This document shows, piece after piece, positions 8,489-16,628 of a stretch of DNA of 64,000 nt. The DNA is from Fischerella sp. PCC 9605 (lineage in GTDB: Bacteria > Cyanobacteriota > Cyanobacteriia > Cyanobacteriales > Nostocaceae), in the NCBI RefSeq assembly GCF_000517105.1, contig NZ_KI912148.1, forward strand, positions 614,518 through 678,517, written 5' to 3'. Within the stretch, counting starts at the first letter, position 1. The number at the start of each line of letters is the position of its first letter. The position numbers and the translations under genes were made by a program. The notes under the pieces were generated by a model. It was not told the DNA's origin and searched no databases. It was given only the letters and a program-made list of their open reading frames with translations.

Positions 8489-10174
8489 CTAAAATAAATC
8501 CAAATCAGTGACTGCACCAAGACTGCTAGAAGATACCAATTTGGCATACTTAGCCAGCACACCAGTAGTGTAACGGGGTGGACGGGGTCGCCAAAGAGCG
8601 CGACGACGAGCTAATTGTTCATCAGATACGTGCAGGTGCAATAAACGAGCATGAGCATCAATAGTGATCGTATCGCCTTCTTCTACTAGAGCGATCGCAC
8701 CTCCAACCGCCGCTTCTGGTGCAACGTGCCCAACGACCATACCGTAAGTACCGCCGGAGAAACGCCCATCGGTGATTAACCCCACACTATCACCCAAACC
8801 TGCACCGATAATTGCTGAAGTGGGAGCGAGCATTTCCCGCATACCGGGGCCGCCCTTGGGGCCTTCGTAGCGAATGACAATCACATCACCCCTGTTGATT
8901 TTCTTTGCCAGAATCGCCTCTAAACAAGATTCCTCTGATTCAAAAACTCGTGCTGGCCCAGTAATTTTAGGAACTTTTATACCAGTGATTTTTGCTACTG
9001 CTCCCTCTGCTGCCAGATTCCCTTTCAGGATAGCTAAATGTCCTTGAGAATACATCGGGTTGAGCCAAGGGCGAATCACATCTTGGTTTGGTGATGGTTC
9101 ATTGGGTACGTCCGCCAACACTTGTGCAATAGTTTCACTACTTATGGTGAGGCAATCTCCGTGCAGTAAATCATGCACAAGTAGCATTTTCATGACCTGG
9201 GGAATACCACCAGCTTTGTGTAAATCTGTAGCTACATACTTACCGCTAGGTTTTAAATCGCACAATACAGGAACGCGCGACCGGATACTTTCAAAGTCAT
9301 CGAGGCTTAGTTCTACACCAGCAGCGCGGGCGATCGCCAAAAAATGCAACACGGCATTTGTGGAACCACCCACCGCCATAATCACAGAAATTGCATTTTC
9401 GATAGATTTGCGGGTGATAATCTGACGGGGTAAGATTTGCTTACGAATTGCTTCTACTAATACAAATGCCGATTTTTCTGTGCTGTCGGCTTTTTCTGAA
9501 TCTTCTGCTGCCATTGTTGAAGAATAGGGCAAACTCATCCCCATTGCTTCAAATGCACTAGACATGGTGTTAGCTGTGTACATTCCCCCGCACGAACCTG
9601 CACCAGGACAGGCACGGCGTTCAACTTCTAATAACTCATCCTCGTCGATTTTCCCGGCACTATATTCGCCTACCGCTTCAAAACAACTGACGACGGTTAA
9701 GTCGCGTCCGTTGTAGTGTCCGGGTTTAATCGTACCGCCATAAACAAAGATGGCGGGAATGTTCATCCGGGCGATCGCAATCATTGCTCCTGGCATATTT
9801 TTATCGCAACCGCCGATCGCCAGCACTCCATCCATACTTTGTCCGTTGCAAGCTGTTTCGATGGAGTCGGCAATTACTTCTCGCGACACCAAGGAGTATT
9901 TCATCCCCTCGGTTCCCATCGAAATGCCATCGCTAATCGTAATTGTGCCGAATATTTGCGGCATCGCGTTGGCGTTGTTGATGCCTATTTCTGCCCTTTG
10001 TACCAGTTTGTTGATCCCCATATTGCAAGGGGTGATGGTGCTGTATGCGTTAGCAATCCCAACAATTGGTTTAGTAAAATCTTGATCTTGAAATCCAACG
10101 GCACGCAACATGGCACGATTGGGCGATCGCTGCACTCCCTGGGTGACAACTCTGCTTCTGAGATTTTCTGACAT
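8489..10174 (-). CDS. ilvD: Dihydroxy-acid dehydratase
   Basis: IlvD removes water from 2,3-dihydroxy-isovalerate and 2,3-dihydroxy-3-methylvalerate, the third shared step in valine, leucine and isoleucine synthesis. The 561-residue protein has the IlvD/Edd signatures: cluster ligand cysteines in [10 protein letters not shown] (about 51), [11 protein letters not shown] (about 123) and [18 protein letters not shown] (about 195), and the C-terminal [11 protein letters not shown] and [11 protein letters not shown] motifs. The length is standard for cyanobacteria. It is transcribed away from a LysR-type regulator with a 111-bp shared promoter region, an arrangement that often reflects control of the divergent gene. 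Confidence 0.95.
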   Translation of the reverse strand: MSENLRSRVVTQGVQRSPNRAMLRAVGFQDQDFTKPIVGIANAYSTITPCNMGINKLVQRAEIGINNANAMPQIFGTITISDGISMGTEGMKYSLVSREVIADSIETACNGQSMDGVLAIGGCDKNMPGAMIAIARMNIPAIFVYGGTIKPGHYNGRDLTVVSCFEAVGEYSAGKIDEDELLEVERRACPGAGSCGGMYTANTMSSAFEAMGMSLPYSSTMAAEDSEKADSTEKSAFVLVEAIRKQILPRQIITRKSIENAISVIMAVGGSTNAVLHFLAIARAAGVELSLDDFESIRSRVPVLCDLKPSGKYVATDLHKAGGIPQVMKMLLVHDLLHGDCLTISSETIAQVLADVPNEPSPNQDVIRPWLNPMYSQGHLAILKGNLAAEGAVAKITGIKVPKITGPARVFESEESCLEAILAKKINRGDVIVIRYEGPKGGPGMREMLAPTSAIIGAGLGDSVGLITDGRFSGGTYGMVVGHVAPEAAVGGAIALVEEGDTITIDAHARLLHLHVSDEQLARRRALWRPRPPRYTTGVLAKYAKLVSSSSLGAVTDLDLF

Positions 10175-10253
10175 TTTGATTTCCTTAGACTCCTGAAATG
10201 CTTCTGTAGGAGCATCATAGATAGAAATTTTTCATATGTCCAATATATATTTA

Positions 10254-10266
10254 TTCATAATTGAAA
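10254..10266. promoter_or_regulatory. Candidate LysR-type binding dyad
   Basis: The sequence TTCATAATTGAAA fits the loose T-N11-A pattern with an inverted TTCA/TGAA dyad. It sits in the 111-bp gap between ilvD and the divergent lysR-type gene. The region is AT-rich, so a chance match is quite possible. Confidence 0.3.
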
Positions 10267-10285
10267 CTTTTAAAATATCAAAACT

Positions 10286-11170
10286 ATGGAACTACGACAC
10301 CTGCGTTACTTTATTGCCGTAGCGGAGGAACTGCACTTTAGTCGAGCTGCTGAACGACTGCACATAGCCCAACCGCCTTTAAGCCAGCAAATTCAACAAC
10401 TCGAAGCAGAATTAGGAGTGGAATTATTTCATCGCAAAACCAAGCGACAGGTACAACTGACGGAAGCAGGAAGAGTATTGTTACGTGAGGCTTATCAACT
10501 GCTAGCACAGCTGGAACAGGCAATTGAGTTAACGCGCCGCACGGGTAGGGGAGAAACAGGACAATTGCAGGTAGGGTTTGTTAGTTCTGTCACCTATAAC
10601 GTGCTACCTGCGATCTTGCAAGCCTTCCGCCAAAAGTTTCCCGAAGTGGAATTAGTATTGCAGGAATTAACGACAGCAGAACAGGAGGTGGCGCTACGCA
10701 ATCAACACATCCAAGTCGGCTTTGTGCATCCTCCTTTAGAAGATGATACCTTCAGTTGGAAATGTATTCAGCAAGAAAATCTGGTTGTAGCTTTGCCTGC
10801 AACCCATCCTTTAGCGAAACAAGAACGAATTGCAGTGCGATCGCTAACGGATGAATTGTTTATTTTATTCCCCCGCCATCTAGGAATTGGACTTTACGAC
10901 AAAATAGTTGCTCTGTGTCAGCAAAGTAACTTTACACCGAAAGTTGCACAAGAAGCTATCCAAATGCAAACTATCATTGGACTAGTTTCTGCTGGAATGG
11001 CAATTGCAATTGTGCCGTCTTCTTTGCAAAATCTTCAGCGTATGGGTGTAGTGTATCGAGCGATCGCACAAGCAACACCGTTAGTAGAAACAGCAGTGAT
11101 GTGGCAACCACAGAAAGAAACACCAGTACTGCGGCAATTTCTCACAGTTGTCGAGAGGGTTTGTGGTTGA
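10286..11170 (+). CDS. LysR-family transcriptional regulator
   Basis: This 294-residue regulator has an N-terminal winged helix-turn-helix (MELRHLRYFIAVAEELHFSR through AAERLHIAQPPLSQQI) and a linker helix. The periplasmic-binding-like effector domain starts near residue 92 (LQVGFVSSVTYNVLPAIL). It belongs to the BenM/AlsR-like subgroup by its MELRHLRYF start and the later VGFVHPP and GLVSAGMAIAIVPSS segments. The gene is divergent from ilvD, so ilvD (and self-repression) are the natural candidate targets; the effector might be a branched-chain intermediate. This is inference from position. Confidence 0.9.
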   Translation: MELRHLRYFIAVAEELHFSRAAERLHIAQPPLSQQIQQLEAELGVELFHRKTKRQVQLTEAGRVLLREAYQLLAQLEQAIELTRRTGRGETGQLQVGFVSSVTYNVLPAILQAFRQKFPEVELVLQELTTAEQEVALRNQHIQVGFVHPPLEDDTFSWKCIQQENLVVALPATHPLAKQERIAVRSLTDELFILFPRHLGIGLYDKIVALCQQSNFTPKVAQEAIQMQTIIGLVSAGMAIAIVPSSLQNLQRMGVVYRAIAQATPLVETAVMWQPQKETPVLRQFLTVVERVCG

Positions 11171-11315
11171 TTAATTTAGATGCGATCGCTAATTTAGTTA
11201 CCGTTAAAACTACTTATATGTGAATAGTGATGTGGAGCATATTTTAAGAGTAGCAAAAAACTCGCGAAGAATTATTCAACTTAATAGGTAATTAACCAGA
11301 GTTGTTTAATCCAAA

Positions 11316-11711
11316 TCAGAATTGAGTGACTGTTACGTTAATCCCAGAATCTAGTTGTTTGGGAGTCTGGAAATACTCTATTTGAGTATGTTGAGGAGTT
11401 GGATTATTTTTTTGCTTTTCGCATTCCTCCAAAATACGACCTAGATTGTTAATTAACTCAAGCGGATCAATCTTTTGGCATCCTTGCTCGCGTACCACTG
11501 AAATTGAACCTGAAGTTTGTTGGAGATGATGATTTCGGTTAATGACATTAACCCAGTTACCATTAATCGTGACTGGTTGGGTTATCAAAGAAGCAGCTTG
11601 TTGATTGCCAGATTCTTTGGCAGGACGAACATTTGTTTGGTCAGCATAGGCATTCGGAGTCACACCAAGCGCACCAATCATAACGATCAAAGCTAGGAGC
11701 AACAATTTCAT
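11316..11711 (-). CDS. Small secreted protein of unknown function
   Basis: This 131-residue protein begins MKLLLLALIVMIGALGVTP and ends its signal peptide at NAYADQ, so it is exported by Sec and cleaved by signal peptidase I. The mature part is polar, with two cysteines (REQGCQKID and LEECEKQ) that could form one disulfide and a NNPTPQHTQIEYF tail. I recognise no family. It stands alone, converging with the LysR gene across 145 bp. Confidence 0.65.
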   Translation of the reverse strand: MKLLLLALIVMIGALGVTPNAYADQTNVRPAKESGNQQAASLITQPVTINGNWVNVINRNHHLQQTSGSISVVREQGCQKIDPLELINNLGRILEECEKQKNNPTPQHTQIEYFQTPKQLDSGINVTVTQF

Positions 11712-12285
11712 AAATTAAAGACCTCAAAGTTAATTAAATGCCTACTATTAATTTTGGCTTCTAAAACTTCAAGGCGCATCAGCGTAAATATCTGCGTAAA
11801 AATTAACCGTTATATTTTTAAAGATAGCGCGATTGTAATGGGTGAACGTTGGCGAGAAACTTGTGCAGCTATAAATGTAACTTCCTAACACTTGATTGTA
11901 CTAATTGCGAATGCAGCCCCTCAAGTTGCAGATGCCCTAGCAGCGTTATTGCGTTTCAAGTTATCTATGCACTGAGGCGATCGCCAATTAAAACTCTATC
12001 GATAATTTCATCCCTAAGATAGAGGAGATTATTCTCTACACAGGTTTTCATCTTTACTTAATGGCTTCTACAGTAAAAAATTTTGCATCATCAAGTCAGT
12101 TAGCGATAGATGCTGCACAAAAGCTGTAGCTTCATAGATTTTGGAGCAGTAAAGAACAAAAAATTGAGAAATAATTATGGCTACACCGCCCTGAAGTTTT
12201 ACTCCCCAGAAATACAAGAGAAACACATCTGTACTTATAAACAAAGTTGTCTGTATATTTTAACAGATTGTATTAATTTATACTA
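11712..12285. other. Intergenic region, possible decayed coding traces
   Basis: Short coding-like stretches are visible on the plus strand: an ATG at 12061 giving 22 codons (MASTVKNFASSSQLAIDAAQ...) and about 11898-11967 reading ANAAPQVADALAALLRFK. Neither has a complete frame and I could not assign a parent family. The rest is AT-rich with one near-HIP1 site. The promoter for the downstream glycosyltransferase should lie here, but no clear -10/-35 pair was found. Confidence 0.4.
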
Positions 12286-13230
12286 ATGATGCTCGCAGCC
12301 ATTTGTACCATATTTGAAGGTGATTATCACTACGGTGTAGGAACTTTAGTTAACTCTCTTTATAACCACGGTTTTCGCGGTGTAGTTTGGGTAGGGTATC
12401 GCGGAGCTTTGCCACCTTGGGCTAATTCTCTCAGAAATGGTCAGGCTTATCAAGAGTTTTCTGTTGCTGAGGATTGTGTCATTCGATTTGTTGAGTTAAC
12501 CACCTCAAAGTTTTTCTCTAATTACAAGCCCGATTTTATGCTGCAACTTTGGGAAAATTACTGCCCAGAAGTTGAAGCATTATTTTATTTTGACCCTGAT
12601 ATTGTTAATAAAAGTCCTTGGGATTTTTACGTAGAGTGGGTTAGTCGTGGTATTACCCTATGCGAAGATGCCTACGATTATATGCCCGCCAATCATCCTT
12701 ATCGACTTGCTTGGAAAGAACTTGCTGAACGCTACGGTTTTGTTTGCCATCGCGAACTAGACCGATATTACAATTCTGGCTTTATTGGGCTGAAGCAAAA
12801 CCAGAAGTCCGTACTTGAACTATGGCAGAAATTACTAGAAACCTTTGAGTCCGCAGGATACATCAAGCTCAGTGATTTCCTTCTTGCTTTAGGGCGTTAT
12901 CCCTATTTCCAAAGCGATCAATGCGTCCTTAACTTGGCACTGATGTTGTCTTCTCCTGAACCATTGAGTACTGTCAGTAAAATGGGAATGGATTTTGGTG
13001 GCGTTACTGTAAACATTATGTCTCATGCATCAGGAGGGCAGATAAAACCCTGGCGAAAACAACTTATTTTCCAAGCTTTAAGAGGTGCACCTCCAAGTTT
13101 GACAGATAAAGCTTATTGGCAACACACTCAGGCACCAATTCGACTTTATTCTCAATCCTATTACTTCCGCAAAAAAATTGCTCTTCGTTGTGCTGCTGCG
13201 ATTGGGCGTTTTATCCATCGCGCCTATTAG
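12286..13230 (+). CDS. Putative glycosyltransferase (GT-A type)
   Basis: This 314-residue protein begins MMLAAICTIFEGDYHYGVGT, as in nucleotide-diphospho-sugar transferases that start with a short strand and a nucleotide-binding loop. The metal-binding DxD-like motif is FYFDPDIVNK (about 101-110). Later conserved-looking elements are YYNSGFIGLK (about 163-172) and QSDQCVLNLAL (about 207-217), which resemble GT8-like acceptor-side motifs (N-S-G and D-Q). No membrane span is obvious. The C-terminus is basic. It is probably a cytoplasmic sugar transferase acting in polysaccharide or glycolipid synthesis; donor and acceptor are unknown. The next 180 bp hold a prfC remnant, so the gene borders a rearrangement. 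Confidence 0.65.
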   Translation: MMLAAICTIFEGDYHYGVGTLVNSLYNHGFRGVVWVGYRGALPPWANSLRNGQAYQEFSVAEDCVIRFVELTTSKFFSNYKPDFMLQLWENYCPEVEALFYFDPDIVNKSPWDFYVEWVSRGITLCEDAYDYMPANHPYRLAWKELAERYGFVCHRELDRYYNSGFIGLKQNQKSVLELWQKLLETFESAGYIKLSDFLLALGRYPYFQSDQCVLNLALMLSSPEPLSTVSKMGMDFGGVTVNIMSHASGGQIKPWRKQLIFQALRGAPPSLTDKAYWQHTQAPIRLYSQSYYFRKKIALRCAAAIGRFIHRAY

Positions 13231-13239
13231 GAATTATCT

Positions 13240-13406
13240 ATGTTGCTGTTCCATTACCATCCAGTCTAAGGTAGCATGGCGTTGGAACAGGCTTTGACTG
13301 CTCCTGCTTCTTGGATTGTTACACCGTAGAGTAAAAGCTTTTCGGTTAGTGTAGTTTTACCCGCGTCTGGGTGAGAAATAATCGCAAAGTTACGACGGCG
13401 ATCCAC
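13240..13406 (-). pseudogene. prfC: Remnant of prfC (peptide chain release factor 3)
   Basis: On the minus strand a 45-codon stretch reads [20 protein letters not shown] and then [19 protein letters not shown], the N-terminal GTPase P-loop region of RF3. After VKA the frame is lost. The continuation [14 protein letters not shown] appears in another frame, as expected for RF3 (QRHAT-S-DWM). Both the true start and everything after MEQQ are missing. This is a fragment of about 55 codons with an indel, hence non-functional. An intact copy elsewhere in the genome is likely but not visible here. Confidence 0.85.
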
Positions 13407-13632
13407 CTCTTAAGATTTATTCTTCAGCGCTGTCAAACAAGTAAAAAGTAAAAAGATAAAAGTAAAAAGAAATCCTCATATATAAATCTAGGGGCTTGAA
13501 ACAAGGACATCTTTATGTTTCTCCATCAATAAATTCACTCTCTTGTATCCTTTTGAGATCAAGACAAAAAGAAATATTCTTCTTTCTTTTACCTTTTTAC
13601 TTTTGACTTTTAACTTAAAAGATGGTCAAGTT

Positions 13633-14232
13633 ATGTTTAAATATGTATTATTAACTATTTTATCTGTATTTATTGTTACTTTTAATACTACTGTCTTTGC
13701 CCATCAAGTGAAAACAACAGCGCAAGTAGGTGCAACTCTCCATATTGAACCAAATGATACTCCTAGATCCGGAGAACCTACAACAGTTTGGTTTGCCCTC
13801 ACCCGTAAAGGTGGTAAGGTGATTCCACTGGCAGAGTGCAATTGTCAGTTAGCTGTTTACGCTGAACCTTATGCCTCTGGAGAACCACCACTTTTGGAAC
13901 CAACTTTAGAATCAGTCTCGGCAGAGCGTTATCAAGGAATACCTGGAGCGAAATTTACATTCCCCAGACCAGGAACTTATCAGCTACATTTGCGTGGTGA
14001 ATCAACAGCACAAGCAAGTTTTAAACCATTTAATTTGAAATTTAATGTTACTGTAGCAGCAGGAAAATCAGTACGAGAAAATACACAAGATTTACAAGAT
14101 ATTAACCAGAACATTCCCAACACACAAACTAGGACAGCGCTACCGTGGGCGATCGCTGGTTTTGGTTTGATAACAATTGGTTTTTTATTCTTTTTAGTGC
14201 AACGAGTTAATAGGAATAGGGATAGTAGTTAG
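13633..14232 (+). CDS. Secreted protein with C-terminal membrane anchor
   Basis: The preferred start MFKYVLLTILSVFIV gives 199 residues. An upstream in-frame extension to 13543 lies in low-complexity sequence. A signal peptide is cleaved near TVFAHQ. The mature domain (about 25-155) is beta-rich with PRSGEPTTVWFALTRKGGK and a GTYQLHLRGES strand, an immunoglobulin-like periplasmic fold. A single transmembrane helix (AIAGFGLITIGFLFFLV) and a short basic tail close it. This topology (outside domain, one anchor) and the N-terminal mature His recall copper-handling CopC/YtkA-like proteins. The match is too weak to assign a function. Confidence 0.7.
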   Translation: MFKYVLLTILSVFIVTFNTTVFAHQVKTTAQVGATLHIEPNDTPRSGEPTTVWFALTRKGGKVIPLAECNCQLAVYAEPYASGEPPLLEPTLESVSAERYQGIPGAKFTFPRPGTYQLHLRGESTAQASFKPFNLKFNVTVAAGKSVRENTQDLQDINQNIPNTQTRTALPWAIAGFGLITIGFLFFLVQRVNRNRDSS

Positions 14233-14282
14233 TGGTTAGTAGTTAGTGGTTAGTAGTTAGTGGTTAGTAGTTAGTGGTTGGT
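14224..14282. repeat. GTTAGTAGTTAGTG tandem repeat
   Basis: Roughly four copies of a 14-base unit (GTTAGTA + GTTAGTG heptamers) sit between the converging membrane-anchored protein gene and galE. The first bases overlap the stop codon of the upstream gene. Confidence 0.9.
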
Positions 14283-14348
14283 TGTTATTCTCCCACTCTC
14301 CCACTTCCCTACTCTCCTACTCTCCCCACGTACCCTAATCCCTAGTCC

Positions 14349-15347
14349 CTACTTATGTCGCTGTTTATGCCACTGCCATGCATGGCTAATAATTTCTTCT
14401 AAGGATGAATATTGTGGTTGCCAGCCTAAGATTTTTCTAGCTTTGTCGCTACTACCAATCAGAACAGGTGGATCGCCAGGACGGCGATCGCACTCTGTGA
14501 CTTTAATATCCGCACCCGTTACATGTTTGGCTGTATCAATAACTTCTTTAACAGAGAAACCATTACCATTTCCTAAATTAAACACTCCGCTGTCGCCGCC
14601 TTTCAATAAATATTCCAAGCCCAAGACATGAGCATCAGCCAAATCATTAACGTGTATGTAATCTCTAATACAAGTACCATCGGGAGTGGGGTAATCAGTG
14701 CCGAAAACTGATATAGATTCGCGTTTACCCAAAGCAGTTTGCAGAACTAAGGGAATTAAATGAGTTTCTGGGTTATGGTCTTCCCCTAACAAACCACCGG
14801 GATCGGCTCCAGCGGCGTTGAAATAGCGGAAAATTACTGATTTAAAATCATAGGCGGCATCAAAATCAGAGAGAATTCGCTCTACCATCAGCTTGGTGGC
14901 GCCGTAGGGATTGATCGGATTTTGGGGATGGTCTTCTGGAATAGGTATGACCTCGGGGACTCCATAAGTTGCACAAGTAGAAGAAAATACAAATTTATTT
15001 ACAGAGGCTGCTAGCATCGCTTCTAGGAGGGTCAGAGTGCCTAAGACATTGTTGCGATAGTATTTAGCAGGGTCGGTAACTGATTCTCCCACATAGGCGT
15101 AGGCAGAAAAGTGCATCACAGCCGCAATTTCACGACTTTGAAATAACCGATCCAGTAGTGAGCGATCGCTTGTATCACCTACTACCAACTCTACTTTTAA
15201 AGCTGTTTCTACCAAGTCACGATGTCCATACACTAAATTATCGAGAATTACGACCTCATACCCAGATCGCAGCAAAGCAAGCACAGCATGGGAACCAATA
15301 TATCCAGCCCCTCCCGTTACCAAAATTGTAGGCTTTTCAGGCGACAT
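14349..15347 (-). CDS. galE: UDP-glucose 4-epimerase
   Basis: GalE interconverts UDP-glucose and UDP-galactose using bound NAD, supplying galactose for polysaccharide and glycolipids. The 332-residue protein has the extended-SDR NAD motif VTGGAGYIGSHAVLALL near the N-terminus, the active-site YxxxK pair in NPYGATKLMVE (about 145-155), and GalE hallmarks SSTCATYG, RYFNAAGADP, CIRDYIHVNDLADAH and the C-terminal LGWQPQYSSLEE. It stands alone. Sugar-nucleotide supply may serve the glycosyltransferase 1 kb away, but no operon links them. Confidence 0.94.
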   Translation of the reverse strand: MSPEKPTILVTGGAGYIGSHAVLALLRSGYEVVILDNLVYGHRDLVETALKVELVVGDTSDRSLLDRLFQSREIAAVMHFSAYAYVGESVTDPAKYYRNNVLGTLTLLEAMLAASVNKFVFSSTCATYGVPEVIPIPEDHPQNPINPYGATKLMVERILSDFDAAYDFKSVIFRYFNAAGADPGGLLGEDHNPETHLIPLVLQTALGKRESISVFGTDYPTPDGTCIRDYIHVNDLADAHVLGLEYLLKGGDSGVFNLGNGNGFSVKEVIDTAKHVTGADIKVTECDRRPGDPPVLIGSSDKARKILGWQPQYSSLEEIISHAWQWHKQRHK

Positions 15348-15647
15348 TGTTTTTCCTTTTGCTTACATAACTACTTCATTAAATTAATTTACCTGAACCA
15401 AATTACTGATCTAGAAAATTACAAATACTGCGGTCAGTTGAAAAATTTTGCTCTAAAATCACTACGACGGTGGTCTTTGTGTGAGGGGGAGCCACCCCCG
15501 TGCGGAGATATCCTCCGCTTTTGGGGAGTGGCGTTATGAGGAATTTGAGGTCAGATAACAGTGCTATTACTACTTATTTGACGCTAAAATAACTCAAATG
15601 CCCAAAATTGCTAGGCTGACCGCACCAGAAGATTTGAGAGTAAATTT
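15348..15647. other. Intergenic region with GC-rich repeat segment
   Basis: This 300-bp divergent spacer is AT-rich near galE and holds a GC-rich segment at about 15480-15540 (GGGGGAGCCACCCCCG, then GGAGATATCCTCC). It resembles the dispersed GC-rich repeats at 18491, 23632 and 51435. No promoter could be assigned confidently. Confidence 0.5.
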
Positions 15648-16358
15648 ATGTTTGTACTATTAAGCCGGGCTCTTCTTTGGCTGCTTCTTTTAGCGGTTTT
15701 AGTCTCTTTGTTCCAAAGATATTACCCCACAGGAACTTTTGTAGGGCGATTGTTCTTGGTCATTTTTCTGATGCTCGTCTTGTTGTGGTTTGTTAACCCT
15801 AATGAGCCAGCGATCGCCGCATTGTGGGAGGTAATATCATTTCCGCTCAAGCCTCTAGGAGCATCGATTTTGCTGTTGCTGTTTGCTGCTCAGAAAATCA
15901 AAGGCGGAGGAATAGACAAACCAGGAGGTATGTATCTTGCTTGGGCCTTAACGATTCTGCTTTTGGCTAGTACGCCAGCTGTAGCCTACTTTCTGGTTCG
16001 GTCGCCGATCGCCAAGATTGATAATTCTGACCTAGCCTTCATAACTACACCTACATCGGGGGTACTGGTGGCATTCAAACAAGACCCTAATGTAGAGAGC
16101 ATATCAGATATGGCGGGTGATGGGGCGATCGCGCAACTGGGATTAAATTCTATGGACGCGAGAATCGCACCTTATTTGTTGCAAACTCCAGCGGAAATTG
16201 CCAGACGTGGGTTGCGGTTGGAAGATTTTATACCCAATGCCGAAACTCTGGCACTTACAACGCGAGTATGGGAAAGTTATCTCAACCAAATTTACTTTTT
16301 CTTGCGTGGTCGACAGGCATATGTTAGCAGAGTAAGATACAAGGACTATTGTCGATAA
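15648..16358 (+). CDS. Membrane protein resembling YdcF N-terminus, catalytic domain missing
   Basis: This 236-residue protein has three or four hydrophobic segments in residues 1-120 (an N-terminal LLWLLLLAVLV stretch, then a second helix, SILLLLFAA, LAWALTILLLA). The motif FPLKPLGASI ... KGGGIDKPGG in between resembles the membrane leader of cyanobacterial YdcF/ElyC (DUF218) proteins. In those proteins a DUF218 domain (VVLGGG, GE-rich core) follows. Here it is absent. About 60 residues of unfamiliar sequence lead straight to a tail (RRGLRLEDFIPNAETL ... YFFLRGRQ) that looks like the normal YdcF C-terminus. It is probably an internally deleted paralog, and whether it is functional is unknown. 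Confidence 0.6.
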   Translation: MFVLLSRALLWLLLLAVLVSLFQRYYPTGTFVGRLFLVIFLMLVLLWFVNPNEPAIAALWEVISFPLKPLGASILLLLFAAQKIKGGGIDKPGGMYLAWALTILLLASTPAVAYFLVRSPIAKIDNSDLAFITTPTSGVLVAFKQDPNVESISDMAGDGAIAQLGLNSMDARIAPYLLQTPAEIARRGLRLEDFIPNAETLALTTRVWESYLNQIYFFLRGRQAYVSRVRYKDYCR

Positions 16359-16510
16359 GTTAATATACTTATCCTGGAATTAGGACTTAAATTCTAGTCA
16401 AAGCCATCCGAAAATCTTTATCCAATCATTCTTCCAATACCCTCTTGACAAAAGTGCAGTTTTATCTGTGGTAAATTGACAGCCATAAGGCTAAAAAAGC
16501 AGCATCTAAA

Positions 16511-16556
16511 AAGGCCACAATGCTACATTTGTAGCTGACTGGCCTTGTTTAAACTT
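16511..16556 (+). terminator. Hairpin between YdcF-like and ABC exporter genes
   Basis: AAGGCCA (16511-16517) pairs with TGGCCTT (16540-16546), with an inner pairing CTACA/TGTAG, followed by GTTTAAACTTTATTT. The T-run is interrupted. It may end the upstream transcript, or act in the leader of the ABC gene, since a TTGACA box lies at 16445. The remaining 16359-16628 spacer shows no gene. Confidence 0.45.
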
Positions 16557-16628
16557 TATTTCTATCTGTAGCCAGAGATAGCCAGATTTTGGCGTGCCCA
16601 AGATAATATAAGGTATAAAATTGCTGGA

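Noticed and set aside
12061-12129. Short plus-strand peptide (22 codons) and nearby ANAAPQVADALAALL stretch
   Set aside because: Only short blocks without a continuous frame; parent gene could not be identified.
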